This document shows, piece after piece, positions 1 to 7,853 of a DNA stretch of 45,408 nt (its first letter is position 1; each line of letters begins with the position of its first letter). Source of the DNA: RGIG8748 sp045646525 (lineage in GTDB: Bacteria > Bacillota > Clostridia > UMGS1810). A model generated the notes under the pieces. The model searched no databases, was not told where the DNA came from, and was given only the letters and a program-made list of their open reading frames with translations. A program made the position numbers and the translations under genes. The stretch is from contig JAZRKX010000022.1 in the NCBI GenBank assembly GCA_045646525.1, positions 1-45,408 on the forward strand, read 5' to 3'.

Positions 1-1
1 A

Positions 2-490
2 AGAGGTATCGCTCACGTTGGTGACGAAGTAGAAATCGTTGGTCTTACAGACGAATCCAGAAAAGTTGTTATGACAGGTCTTGAAATGTTCAGAAAGATG
101 CACGACGAAGCTCAGGCTGGTGACAACGTTGGTGCACTTCTTAGAGGTGTTCAGAGAAACGAAATCGAAAGAGGACAGGTTCTTGCTAAGCCCGGTTCAA
201 TCAACCCCCACACAAAGTTCCGTGGTCAGGTTTACGTTCTGACTAAGGAAGAAGGCGGCCGTCATACTCCCTTCTTCAACAACTATCGTCCCCAGTTCTA
301 CTTCAGAACAACAGACGTTACAGGCGTTATTAAGCTTCCCGAAGGCACAGAAATGTGCATGCCCGGCGATAACGTAACAATGGAAGTTGAGCTCATCACT
401 CCTATCGCTATCGAAGAAGGCTTAAGATTCGCTATCCGTGAGGGTGGTAGAACAGTTGGTTCAGGTGTTGTATCCTCTATCATTAAATAA
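2..490 (+). CDS. tuf: Elongation factor Tu, C-terminal part (5' end outside window)
   Basis: This is the C-terminal 162 residues of EF-Tu, the GTPase that delivers aminoacyl-tRNA to the ribosome. The frame is open from base 2 and already inside domain 2 (RGIAHVGDEVEIVGL), so the G domain lies outside the window. Domain 2 continues with GDNVGALLRGVQRNEIERGQVLAKPG, and domain 3 follows with the HTPFFNNYRPQFYFRTTDVTG segment and the FAIREGGRTVGSGVV end. It ends at the usual family position and is followed at once by a strong terminator, so it is the last gene of its transcript. Identity is certain; only the 5' part is missing. Confidence 0.97.
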   Translation, partial: RGIAHVGDEVEIVGLTDESRKVVMTGLEMFRKMHDEAQAGDNVGALLRGVQRNEIERGQVLAKPGSINPHTKFRGQVYVLTKEEGGRHTPFFNNYRPQFYFRTTDVTGVIKLPEGTEMCMPGDNVTMEVELITPIAIEEGLRFAIREGGRTVGSGVVSSIIK

Positions 491-510
491 TTAAGTCTTA
501 ATTGACTATA

Positions 511-545
511 AAAACAGCGTACAGATTTGTACGCTGTTTTTGTGT
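511..545 (+). terminator. Rho-independent terminator of tuf
   Basis: A perfect 13-bp stem (511-523 with 528-540, loop GATT) begins with an A run and ends in TTTTT. It lies 20 bases after the tuf stop codon. Confidence 0.9.
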
Positions 546-569
546 GCAAAATTTTGAAGGTGCATAGCA

Positions 570-607
570 ATAACCCCTCTCAAATAAGCATATTTGAGAG
601 GGGTTAT
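570..607 (-). terminator. 17-bp perfect hairpin after gdhA
   Basis: Bases 570-586 pair perfectly with 591-607 around the loop AGCA. It lies 28 bases beyond the gdhA stop on the minus strand and is the likely gdhA terminator. There is no clear U tract on the minus-strand side, so it may act mainly as an RNA 3'-end stabiliser or against read-through from tuf. Confidence 0.6.
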
Positions 608-635
608 GAATTACATATATATTTTTATTTTTGTA

Positions 636-1976
636 TTATACAATACCCTGTGCCATCATAGCATCTGCAATCTTCTGGAAGCCTGCAATGTTAGCACCTG
701 CAATGAGGTCGCCTTCCATGCCGTATTCCTTAGCGGAATCTCTGCAGCTCTTGTAGATGTTTTCCATGATGCCGTGGAGCTTTTCGTCAACTTCTTCTCT
801 GCTCCAGGAGTAACGCATGCTGTTCTGGCTCATTTCGAGAGCAGATACTGCAACACCGCCTGCATTAACAGCCTTTGAGGGAGCAACTACTACGCCGTTT
901 GCGCGTAAGTACTGAACAGCTTCGTCTGTTGTGGGCATGTTTGCAACTTCGATGTAGTACTTGATGCCGTTTGCAACTATCTTCTTAGCATCGTCGAGGT
1001 TTACTTCGTTCTGAGTAGCACAAGGCATTATGATATCTGCCTTAACGCTCCAGGGCTTTTCGCCTGCAAAGAACTTGCATCCGAACTTATCTGCATAATC
1101 CTGTACCTTATCACGACCGGAAGCACGCATTTCGAGCATGTATGCTGCTCTTTCCTCTGTGATACCGTTTTCGTCATATACATAACCGTCGGGACCGGAT
1201 ATGGTAAGTACCTTACCGCCGAGCTGGTTAATCTTTAATACAGCACCCCAGGCAACATTACCGAAGCCGGATACTGCAAATGTCTTACCCTTAATATCTA
1301 TGCCGTTGTCCTTAAGAAGCTCATTGCAGTAGTAAACTGCACCGTAGCCTGTAGCTTCGGGACGGATAAGGCTTCCGCCGTATGCGAGACCCTTGCCTGT
1401 GAGAACTGCATTTTCGTAGTTGTTGCAAATTCTCTTGTACTGACCGAAGAGGTAGCCGATTTCTCTTGCACCTACGCCGATGTCACCTGCGGGAACGTCG
1501 ATGTGGGAGCCGATGTGACGGTAAAGCTCTGTCATAAAGCTCTGGCAGAATCTCATGATTTCGCCGTCGCTCTTACCTCTGGGGTCGAAGTCGCTGCCGC
1601 CCTTACCGCCGCCTATGGGGAGACCTGTAAGGGAGTTCTTGAATATCTGTTCAAATCCGAGGAACTTGATAACGCCTATGTATACAGAGGGGTGGAAACG
1701 AAGACCGCCCTTGTAAGGTCCTATAGCACTGTTGAACTGTACTCTGAAACCTCTGTTTACCTGTACATTGCCGTTATCGTCAACCCACGGAACGCGGAAT
1801 ATAATCTGTCTTTCGGGCTCTACTATTCTCTCGAGAAGAGCAGCCTTTTCGTATTCGGGGTGTTTGTCGAGCACGGGACCGAGACTGTTGAGAACATCTG
1901 TAACTGCCTGGATAAATTCAGGCTCGTTGCCATCCTTCGCTCTGACTTGTTCTAAAACTCTTTCAACGTATGTCAT
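636..1976 (-). CDS. gdhA: NADP-type glutamate dehydrogenase
   Basis: Glutamate dehydrogenase interconverts 2-oxoglutarate plus ammonia and glutamate. The 446-residue product has the length of the small hexameric bacterial class, which is mostly NADP-linked. Visible motifs are the substrate region with the catalytic lysine (LPIGGGKGGSDFDP), the DVPAGDIGVG segment, and the Rossmann segment FAVSGFGNVAWG. The frame can be extended 34 codons upstream, but the ATG at 1976 (MTYVERVLEQ) is chosen because AAGGAGG lies 8 bases before it and it matches the usual family N-terminus. The gene is monocistronic, with its own promoter (2050-2078) and a 3' hairpin. NADP rather than NAD preference is a family-based inference. 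Confidence 0.96.
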   Translation of the reverse strand: MTYVERVLEQVRAKDGNEPEFIQAVTDVLNSLGPVLDKHPEYEKAALLERIVEPERQIIFRVPWVDDNGNVQVNRGFRVQFNSAIGPYKGGLRFHPSVYIGVIKFLGFEQIFKNSLTGLPIGGGKGGSDFDPRGKSDGEIMRFCQSFMTELYRHIGSHIDVPAGDIGVGAREIGYLFGQYKRICNNYENAVLTGKGLAYGGSLIRPEATGYGAVYYCNELLKDNGIDIKGKTFAVSGFGNVAWGAVLKINQLGGKVLTISGPDGYVYDENGITEERAAYMLEMRASGRDKVQDYADKFGCKFFAGEKPWSVKADIIMPCATQNEVNLDDAKKIVANGIKYYIEVANMPTTDEAVQYLRANGVVVAPSKAVNAGGVAVSALEMSQNSMRYSWSREEVDEKLHGIMENIYKSCRDSAKEYGMEGDLIAGANIAGFQKIADAMMAQGIV

Positions 1977-2049
1977 TGTGTAAGTCCTCCTTAACAAAAA
2001 TTTGTGCATAGCACAGTGACTATCCAAAACACACTTTAGAATATCCTTT

Positions 2050-2090
2050 ATTTTATCACTTTTGCAAGTACATTGCAATAGTTATTGCAA
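2050..2090 (-). promoter_or_regulatory. gdhA promoter with three phased TTGCAA boxes
   Basis: On the minus strand, a -35 TTGCAA (2073-2078) and -10 TAAAAT (2050-2055) are 17 bp apart. TTGCAA occurs three times, at 2062-2067, 2073-2078 and 2085-2090. The starts are 11 and 12 bp apart, about one helical turn, and one copy is the -35 element itself, so this could be an operator array. Confidence 0.65.
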
Positions 2091-2198
2091 AATTTGATAA
2101 TTATAACAATATTTTTTCGACATTTTTTTATTCTTTTGAAATTTTCATCAAATTGAGCACTATTTTAAGTAAATAGGGGCATTTTAAGCGGTTTCCAC

Positions 2199-2227
2199 TT
2201 GACACCTTTTCTCATAGATGTTATTAT
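2199..2227 (+). promoter_or_regulatory. nfnAB promoter
   Basis: TTGACA at 2199-2204 and TATTAT at 2222-2227 have 17-bp spacing, about 35 bp upstream of the nfnA start. A second TATAAT at 2234-2239 has no -35 at proper distance. Confidence 0.7.
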
Positions 2228-2262
2228 TTATTGTATAATTATATGTTTGAGAGGTGACAGTT

Positions 2263-3111
2263 TTGTCATACAAAATTGTTTGTAAAAAAGATTTGAATCC
2301 ACAGGTTTTTCTTATGGAGATAGAAGCACCGCTCGTAGCCCGCAGGGCAGAGCCGGGGCAGTTTATTATATTAAGAATAGACGAAAACGGTGAAAGAGTA
2401 CCCTTCACCATAGCAGATTTCGACAGAGAAAAAGGAACGGTTACGGTAATAATTCAGGTGGTGGGTAAGACCACTATGCAGCTTAGCGAGCTTAAAGAGG
2501 GCGATACAATTTTAGATTTTGCAGGACCCCTCGGAAAGCCCACAGAGCTTAACGGCATAAAGAAAGCGGCAGTTATAGGAGGCGGTCTGGGAACAGCCAT
2601 AGCATATCCTCAGGCAAAGAAGCTTTTTAGCATGGGGGCAGATGTAACTGTAATTGCAGGTTTCAGAGACAAATCTTTCATAATTCTGGAAGATGAGCTG
2701 GGTAAGGTTTCGAACAGCCTTGTAATTACCACCGATGACGGCTCGAACGGCACAAAGGGCTTTGTAACCGACAGGTTAAAGGAGCTTATAGAATCGGGCG
2801 AGAGGTTTGACGAGGTTATTGCCATAGGTCCTCTTGTTATGATGCGTGCCGTGTGCAATCTTACAAAAGAGTACTCAATACCTACAACGGTATCTATGAA
2901 TCCTGTAATGATAGACGGTACAGGTATGTGCGGCGGATGCCGTGTTGCAGTAGGCGGCGAGACTAAGTTTGCCTGTGTAGACGGCCCAGATTTCGACGGA
3001 CATAAGATAGATTGGGATTCTGCACTAAACAGACAAAGGATGTATAAAGACAGCGAGGCTCAATCTGTAGAAAATCACAAATGCAGGATAGGGAGGACTC
3101 ACAATGCCTAA
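2263..3111 (+). CDS. nfnA: NfnA, small FAD/[2Fe-2S] subunit of NADH-dependent ferredoxin:NADP+ oxidoreductase
   Basis: NfnA with NfnB forms the cytoplasmic electron-bifurcating transhydrogenase that couples reduced ferredoxin and NADH to NADP+ reduction. The product (282 aa) starts like clostridial NfnA (SYKIVCKKDLNPQVFLMEIEAP), has the flavin-binding segment PGQFIILRIDENGERVPFTIAD, the nucleotide-binding GGGLGTAIAYP, and the C-terminal iron-sulfur segment DGTGMCGGCRVAVGGETKFACVDGP. A GTG at 2254 is in frame, but the TTG at 2263 is preferred: GAGAGGTGA lies just upstream of it and the protein then begins at the family start. It overlaps nfnB by 8 bases, indicating translational coupling. A related DHODB/SudB-type reductase is unlikely given the nfnB partner. 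Confidence 0.93.
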   Translation: MSYKIVCKKDLNPQVFLMEIEAPLVARRAEPGQFIILRIDENGERVPFTIADFDREKGTVTVIIQVVGKTTMQLSELKEGDTILDFAGPLGKPTELNGIKKAAVIGGGLGTAIAYPQAKKLFSMGADVTVIAGFRDKSFIILEDELGKVSNSLVITTDDGSNGTKGFVTDRLKELIESGERFDEVIAIGPLVMMRAVCNLTKEYSIPTTVSMNPVMIDGTGMCGGCRVAVGGETKFACVDGPDFDGHKIDWDSALNRQRMYKDSEAQSVENHKCRIGRTHNA

Positions 3112-4495
3112 CATGTCAAATACAAAAACACCAATGCCCGAACAAAATCCCTTAGAAAGAATACATAATTTTGATGAGGTTTTTACCGGCTATACTCCCG
3201 AGATGGCAATAAACGAAGCAAAGAGATGCTTAAACTGTAAGAATAAACCCTGTGTGTCTATGTGCCCTGTAAATGTGCGCATACCCGAATTTATGGCATG
3301 TGTTGCCGAGGGTGATTTTGAAAAGGCATACAGCATTATTACAGATACCAATGCGCTTCCTGCTGTATGCGGAAGAGTATGCCCGCAGGAAACACAATGC
3401 GAATCCCGTTGCGTAAGAGGCATAAAGGGCGAAGCTGTTGCCATAGGCAGGGTAGAGAGATTTGTAGCAGATTATCACAGACAAAATTCCAAAGAGGATA
3501 CACTGCCGTCTGCTCCAAACGGCAAAAAGGTTGCGGTAGTAGGCTCGGGTCCCTCGGGTCTTACTGTAGCGGGCGACCTTGCGGGAAAAGGCTACGATGT
3601 TACCATATACGAAGCTTTTCATACTGCGGGCGGAGTACTTGTGTACGGTATTCCTGAGTTCAGACTTCCCAAGGCAATAGTTGCAAGCGAAATTGAGAAG
3701 CTTACAAAGCTTGGTGTTAAAATAGAAAAGAATGTAGTAATAGGAAGAACTATTCTTGTAGATGAGCTTTTCTCGGACTTCGGCTTTGATGCGGTGTACA
3801 TAGCATCGGGTGCAGGTCTTCCGTCATTTTTAAAACTCGAGGGCGAGAACTTAAACGGTATATACAGCGCCAATGAGTTTTTAACAAGAATAAATCTTAT
3901 GAAAGCATACAAATTCCCCGATTATGATACCCCCGTATATGTGGGAGACACAGTTGCCGTATTTGGCGGAGGCAATGTGGCAATGGATGCCGCCCGAAGT
4001 GCAAAAAGACTCGGCGCAAAGAATGTATACATAGTATACCGCAGAGGATTTGAAGAGCTTCCCGCAAGGCGCGAGGAGGTAATTCACGCCAGAGAAGAGG
4101 GCATAGAGTTTATGCTTCTTAAAAATCCTATTAAGTTCATAGGAAATGATAATGGTTGGGTGAGCGGAGTCGAGCTTGTAGAAATGGAGCTCGGCGAGCC
4201 TGATGAGAGCGGAAGAAGGTCGCCCGTTGTAATTGAGGGTTCAAACAAGGTTGTAGATATAGATACCGCAATCATAGCAATAGGTCAGTCGCCAAATCCC
4301 CTTATACGCCAGACTACAGACGGTCTGGAAACCAACCGCAGAGGTTGTATAATAACCGATGAAAACGGTGCTACCACAAGAGAGATGGTATATGCAGGCG
4401 GCGATGCCGTAACAGGTGCCGCAACGGTAATACTTGCCATGGGCGCAGGTAAGATTGCTGCAGAGGCTATAGACAAAAAACTTAAAGACAGATAA
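3104..4495 (+). CDS. nfnB: NfnB, large FAD/[4Fe-4S] subunit (GltD-like)
   Basis: NfnB is the NADPH- and ferredoxin-facing subunit of the Nfn complex. The 463-residue protein opens with the typical MPNMSNTKTPMPEQ sequence. Cysteine clusters for two [4Fe-4S] centres follow (CLNCKNKPCVSMCP and CGRVCPQETQCESRC). The first Rossmann fold (VAVVGSGPSGLTVAGDLA) binds FAD and the second (AVFGGGNVAMDAARSAKRLG) binds NADPH. The end GGDAVTGAATVILAMGAG is the second FAD-contacting motif of the GltD family. The start overlaps the end of nfnA, and a bidirectional terminator follows. A stand-alone GltD is excluded by the nfnA partner and the family N-terminus. Confidence 0.95.
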   Translation: MPNMSNTKTPMPEQNPLERIHNFDEVFTGYTPEMAINEAKRCLNCKNKPCVSMCPVNVRIPEFMACVAEGDFEKAYSIITDTNALPAVCGRVCPQETQCESRCVRGIKGEAVAIGRVERFVADYHRQNSKEDTLPSAPNGKKVAVVGSGPSGLTVAGDLAGKGYDVTIYEAFHTAGGVLVYGIPEFRLPKAIVASEIEKLTKLGVKIEKNVVIGRTILVDELFSDFGFDAVYIASGAGLPSFLKLEGENLNGIYSANEFLTRINLMKAYKFPDYDTPVYVGDTVAVFGGGNVAMDAARSAKRLGAKNVYIVYRRGFEELPARREEVIHAREEGIEFMLLKNPIKFIGNDNGWVSGVELVEMELGEPDESGRRSPVVIEGSNKVVDIDTAIIAIGQSPNPLIRQTTDGLETNRRGCIITDENGATTREMVYAGGDAVTGAATVILAMGAGKIAAEAIDKKLKDR

Positions 4496-4527
4496 AAAAG
4501 AGGTTGGCAAATTGCCAACCTCTTTTT
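4494..4527. terminator. Bidirectional terminator between nfnB and rubrerythrin
   Basis: A stem of about 13 bp (AAGAGGTTGGCAA / TTGCCAACCTCTT) has an A run on the left and a T run on the right. It serves two converging genes, nfnB (+) and rbr (-). Confidence 0.9.
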
Positions 4528-4537
4528 ATATAGCTTA

Positions 4538-5074
4538 TCAGTAGTTTTCTGCATGTACTTCGAAGTAGCTCTGGGGATGGTTGCAGGTGGGGCATACATC
4601 GGGTGCGTTTGTGCCTACCACAAGGTGTCCGCAGTTGCGGCATTCCCATACCTTAACCTCGCTCTTTTTGAATACCTCGGCAGTTTCTATATTCTTAAGA
4701 AGTGCACGATATCGTTCTTCGTGGTGCTTTTCTATAGCAGCTACAAGTCTGAACTTTGCTGCAAGCTCGGGGAAGCCTTCTTTTTCAGCTGTCTGCGCAA
4801 AGCCGGCATACATATCTGTCCATTCATAGTTTTCGCCGTTGGCAGCTTCTACAAGGTTATCTGCGGTATTACCTATACCTTCGAGTTCTTTAAACCACAT
4901 TTTTGCGTGCTCTTTTTCGTTGTCTGCAGTCTTCAAAAAGAGTGCGGATATCTGCTCATATCCCTCTTTCTTGGCTACGGATGCGAAATATGTATATTTG
5001 TTTCTTGCCTGAGATTCACCTGCAAAAGCGGCTTCAAGATTTTTTTCTGTTTGTGTTCCTGCATATTTGGACAT
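4538..5074 (-). CDS. rbr: Rubrerythrin
   Basis: Rubrerythrin is a cytoplasmic diiron peroxidase that reduces H2O2 with electrons from rubredoxin in anaerobes. The 178-residue protein has the N-terminal ferritin-like four-helix domain with ExxH-type ligand motifs (NEKEHAKMW near residue 53; IEKHHEERYR near 113) and a C-terminal rubredoxin-like domain with CRNCG and CPTCNHP to bind one Fe. The length is lower-average for the family. AAGGAGG precedes the ATG. It is transcribed alone, next to the rubredoxin/fprA/trx genes on the same strand, which fits a local oxidative-stress cluster. Identity is secure. Confidence 0.97.
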   Translation of the reverse strand: MSKYAGTQTEKNLEAAFAGESQARNKYTYFASVAKKEGYEQISALFLKTADNEKEHAKMWFKELEGIGNTADNLVEAANGENYEWTDMYAGFAQTAEKEGFPELAAKFRLVAAIEKHHEERYRALLKNIETAEVFKKSEVKVWECRNCGHLVVGTNAPDVCPTCNHPQSYFEVHAENY

Positions 5075-5109
5075 TGTCGTTCCTCCTTTAATTTATATAA
5101 GTTATCTAC

Positions 5110-5137
5110 AGTATAACATTTTTTGTAAAAAACGCAA
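5110..5137 (-). promoter_or_regulatory. Probable rbr promoter
   Basis: On the minus strand, TATACT (5110-5115) is preceded by TTGCGT (5132-5137) with 16-bp spacing. The -35 is a weak match. Confidence 0.45.
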
Positions 5138-5141
5138 GAGA

Positions 5142-5184
5142 AAAAGTACAAATTTTCTGTTTGAACCAGAAAATTTGTACTTTT
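5142..5184 (-). terminator. Terminator of the rubredoxin-fprA-trxA-trxB operon
   Basis: An 18-bp perfect stem (5142-5159 with 5167-5184) with a 7-base loop lies just after the trxB stop. U-rich sequence follows on the minus strand. Confidence 0.88.
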
Positions 5185-5190
5185 GTTTTC

Positions 5191-6117
5191 CTAAAAATTC
5201 TTAGCAATGTATTCTTCTACATAGTGCGATGCCGTCGCACCGTCTGATACGGCAGTTACAATCTGTCTTACAGGCTTTGTGCGTACATCGCCTGCTGCAA
5301 ATACACCGTCTATATTGGTCTTTGTGCTTTCGTCTGCTATTATATACCCTGTTTTGTCAAGGTCTATTTTGCCCTTGAAAAGCTCTGTTTCGGGTACTCT
5401 GCCTATGCTTATGAATATGCCTTCGCAGGTAACCTCGGACAAACTGCCGTCTTTTACATTTTTTATTATTGCTCCTCTTATCTTTTCGTCATACAGGAAT
5501 TCTTCCAGAGTGCTGTCCCACATAAATTCTACATTTTCCGCTTTCATAAGTGGCTCGTGGTATACCTTTGTGGCGCGGAGAGTGTCTCTGCGGTGTACCA
5601 CTATGACCTTGGTGCATAACTTGGACAGAAGCAGAGCGTCTGCCGCGGCGGAATTTCCTCCGCCCACCACTATTACGGTTTTACCCCTGTAGAATATACC
5701 GTCACAGGCGGCGCAGTAACCCACGCCCTTTCCTATTAGCTTGTCCTCATCCTTTAAGCCCAGATGTCTGTGCTCTGCGCCCGAGGCTATTACAAGCGCC
5801 TTCGCCTTGAATGTTCCCTCGGAGGTTTCTATAAGCTTGATTTTATCTTGCATATCAACCGAGAGCACTTCGGCACGGATAGTTTTTGTACCGAATCTCT
5901 CTGCACCCGCTTGCATCTTGAAGCCAAGCGTAAAGCCGTCTACCCCCTCATCAAATCCGGGGTAGTTATCTATCTGCGAGGTTTGTGTCATCTGACCGCC
6001 TGCTGAGAATTTTTCCAATACAAGTGTATCGAAACCTGCTCTGGAAGTGTACAGAGCTGTGGTGTAGCCCGCAGGTCCTCCGCCTATTACAACAACATCA
6101 TATGTTTTTTCTGACAT
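5191..6117 (-). CDS. trxB: Thioredoxin reductase
   Basis: This flavoenzyme reduces thioredoxin using NAD(P)H. The 308-residue protein has the N-terminal FAD motif GGGPAGYTTALYTSRAG, the redox-active disulfide CAACDG (residues around 135; the best-known version is CATCDG), the nucleotide-binding fold VVVGGGNSAAADALLLSKL followed by HRRD, and the C-terminal FAAGDVRTKPVRQI. HRR after the second Rossmann fold is the classic NADPH signature, although some clostridial homologues use ferredoxin instead. It is the last gene of the operon, 12 bases after trxA, and a strong terminator follows. Confidence 0.95.
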   Translation of the reverse strand: MSEKTYDVVVIGGGPAGYTTALYTSRAGFDTLVLEKFSAGGQMTQTSQIDNYPGFDEGVDGFTLGFKMQAGAERFGTKTIRAEVLSVDMQDKIKLIETSEGTFKAKALVIASGAEHRHLGLKDEDKLIGKGVGYCAACDGIFYRGKTVIVVGGGNSAAADALLLSKLCTKVIVVHRRDTLRATKVYHEPLMKAENVEFMWDSTLEEFLYDEKIRGAIIKNVKDGSLSEVTCEGIFISIGRVPETELFKGKIDLDKTGYIIADESTKTNIDGVFAAGDVRTKPVRQIVTAVSDGATASHYVEEYIAKNF

Positions 6118-6129
6118 AAAATTACCTCA

Positions 6130-6435
6130 TTAAAGAAGCGCAAGTATCTGATTCTTTGGAAGTGCCCCTACGGCGCTGTTTGCAATCTCACCGTTTTTCA
6201 CCACAAAAAGCGAGGGTATGCTCATAACATTGAATTTAATTGCAAGCTCCTGCTCCTCGTCCACATTTACCTTGCACACTTTTATCTCGGGGTGTTCGGA
6301 AGCGATTTCATCTACAATGGGCGATACCATTCTGCAAGGCCCGCACCAGCTTGCCCAGAAATCCAGAAGCACGGGCTTTTCGCTCATTATTACTTCTTTC
6401 TCAAAATTTTCTTTTGTAACAGTTACTGTTGACAT
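6130..6435 (-). CDS. trxA: Thioredoxin
   Basis: This small dithiol carrier has 101 residues. The active site WASWCGPCRMV contains the canonical CGPC, and the cis-proline loop is FNVMSIPSLFVV. The ATG at 6435 lies inside the 3' end of fprA, giving a 13-base overlap, with AAGGAG upstream inside fprA. It should therefore be translationally coupled to the flavodiiron gene and paired with trxB downstream. A reasonable role is to supply thiol reductant in the same stress response as FprA and rubredoxin. Confidence 0.96.
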   Translation of the reverse strand: MSTVTVTKENFEKEVIMSEKPVLLDFWASWCGPCRMVSPIVDEIASEHPEIKVCKVNVDEEQELAIKFNVMSIPSLFVVKNGEIANSAVGALPKNQILALL

Positions 6436-7586
6436 ATTGTAAGCTCCTTTGCAAGAGTTTTTATTTGCTCACGGCTCTCTTCGCTTAAGGCAGATTTTAT
6501 ATGAACATTATTAGCGGCAAAGGTAATATCCTTTGATTTTTCAAGCATGTTCATTATGGTTTTCTCCGCCATAAGCGCCCATGTGCCGTTTTCTATTATT
6601 GCAACAAATCTGTTCTGGAAGTTGCGTTCTGTAAGGTGGTTTATAAATTCCTGCATATACGGGAATACTCCGCCGTTGTAGGTGGTTGTGGCAAGGACTA
6701 TTCTGTCATATCGGAATGCATCCTCTACGGCTTCTGCCATGTCGCATCTTGCAAGGTCAGTTATGCATACCTTGTCACAATTTGCACTCTCGAGCTCGCT
6801 TTTAAGAAGATGCGCCGCCTCTCTGGTATTGCCGTATACCGAGGTGTAGAATATCGCCACACCCTTAGTTTCGGGTCTGTAGGAGGACCATGTATCGTAA
6901 AGGTCTATATAGTAGGGCAGGTTCTCTGTGAGCACGGGACCGTGCAAGGGACAAATTCTTTCTATTTCGAGTTCTGACGCCTTTTTTAGAAGCGCCTGCA
7001 CCTGTGCGCCGTATTTACCCACTATGCCTATATAGTATCTGCGTGCCTCGCATGCCCACGGCTCGTCCGCATCAAGCGCTCCGAACTTGCCGAATGCATC
7101 GGCAGAGAAAAGCGTCTTGGTGGTTTTCTCATAGCTTAACATTACCTCGGGCCAGTGCACCATGGGTGCGGTTACAAAGGTAAGCTCATGCTCGCCTAAA
7201 TTTAATGTGTCGCCCTCTTTAACCACAAGTCTTCTGTTTTCGTATCCTGTACCAAAGAACTGCTCCATCATGGTAAAGGCTTTTGCAGTTGCCACTATCA
7301 CAACATCGGGATACAAATCCGCAAATTTATCTATATTTGCAGAGTGGTCGGGTTCCATGTGATGAACTATAAGATAGTCGGGGGCTTTATCTCCCAAAGT
7401 GTTTTTTATGTTATCCAGCCATCTGTCGCCAAAGCTCCTATCCACAGTATCCATTACGGCAGTTTTTTCATCAGATATAACATACGAATTGTATGCCATT
7501 CCGTTTTCTACCATGTACTGACCCTCAAACAAATCTATATCATAATCATTTACACCAATATAGTGTATTTTATCTGTTATATACAT
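6423..7586 (-). CDS. fprA: A-type flavoprotein / flavodiiron protein
   Basis: Flavodiiron proteins reduce O2 to water, or NO to N2O, in the cytoplasm of anaerobes, with electrons from rubredoxin. The 387-residue protein is the simple class A form. Its N-terminal beta-lactamase-like domain carries the diiron ligand set (HHMEPDHS, VHWPEVM, SADAFG, CPLHGP), and its C-terminal flavodoxin domain begins near residue 245 with the FMN-loop motif FYTSVYGNTREAA. All expected iron ligands appear present. Rubredoxin, its usual donor, is encoded immediately upstream, and thioredoxin overlaps downstream. The preference between O2 and NO cannot be read from the sequence. Confidence 0.95.
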   Translation of the reverse strand: MYITDKIHYIGVNDYDIDLFEGQYMVENGMAYNSYVISDEKTAVMDTVDRSFGDRWLDNIKNTLGDKAPDYLIVHHMEPDHSANIDKFADLYPDVVIVATAKAFTMMEQFFGTGYENRRLVVKEGDTLNLGEHELTFVTAPMVHWPEVMLSYEKTTKTLFSADAFGKFGALDADEPWACEARRYYIGIVGKYGAQVQALLKKASELEIERICPLHGPVLTENLPYYIDLYDTWSSYRPETKGVAIFYTSVYGNTREAAHLLKSELESANCDKVCITDLARCDMAEAVEDAFRYDRIVLATTTYNGGVFPYMQEFINHLTERNFQNRFVAIIENGTWALMAEKTIMNMLEKSKDITFAANNVHIKSALSEESREQIKTLAKELTICQQ

Positions 7587-7615
7587 CTCAAATTATCTCC
7601 TTTGTGTTTTTCTTG

Positions 7616-7639
7616 GGGGGATGTAAAAGTGCATCCCCC
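7616..7639 (-). other. GC-rich intercistronic hairpin between rubredoxin and fprA
   Basis: GGGGGATG (7616-7623) pairs with CATCCCCC (7632-7639). It lies just after the rubredoxin stop on the minus strand without a U tract. It more likely protects or processes the rubredoxin message, or partly attenuates it, than fully terminates. Confidence 0.55.
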
Positions 7640-7649
7640 TTGCAGTTGA

Positions 7650-7808
7650 TTATTCTTCAGAGAACTGATCCTTGCCTACATAGCAAAGAGGGCATACCCA
7701 GTCTTGGGGTACATCTTCCCATGCTGTGCCGGGAGCTACGCCGTTTTCGGGATCGCCTGCCGCTTCATCATATACATAGCCGCAAACATCGCAAACATAC
7801 TTTTTCAT
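7650..7808 (-). CDS. Rubredoxin
   Basis: A 52-residue rubredoxin, a mononuclear Fe(Cys)4 electron carrier. Translation from the ATG at 7808 gives MKKYVCDVCGYVYDEAAGD, then ENGVAPGTAWEDVPQDWVCP and LCYVGKDQFSEE. Both CxxC(G/Y) knuckles (CDVCGY and CPLCYVGK) and the conserved aromatic core are present, and the length is typical. AAAGGAGG precedes the start. It heads the operon with fprA, trxA and trxB, so it is the probable electron donor to FprA and perhaps to rubrerythrin. Identity is clear from the sequence. Confidence 0.97.
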   Translation of the reverse strand: MKKYVCDVCGYVYDEAAGDPENGVAPGTAWEDVPQDWVCPLCYVGKDQFSEE

Positions 7809-7825
7809 AATTTCTACCTCCTTTG

Positions 7826-7853
7826 ATTATATCTTATTCTATTTTATCCCAAA
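7826..7853 (-). promoter_or_regulatory. Possible promoter of the rubredoxin operon
   Basis: A perfect minus-strand TATAAT (7826-7831) sits 17 bp upstream of the rubredoxin start. The -35 region (TTTGGG, 16-bp spacing) is poor and overlaps the end of the ZIP gene. Read-through from the ZIP gene is an alternative. Confidence 0.4.

Noticed and set aside
2234..2239. TATAAT as the nfnA -10
   Set aside because: The TTGACA is 29 bp away. TATTAT at 2222-2227 has the correct 17-bp spacing.
4553..5116. A 187-codon plus-strand frame opposite rubrerythrin
   Set aside because: It is antisense to rbr, with a Cys/Phe-rich shadow translation.
7616..7639. Hairpin as a full terminator between rubredoxin and fprA
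   Set aside because: It has no U tract on the minus strand, and no separate fprA promoter is seen.
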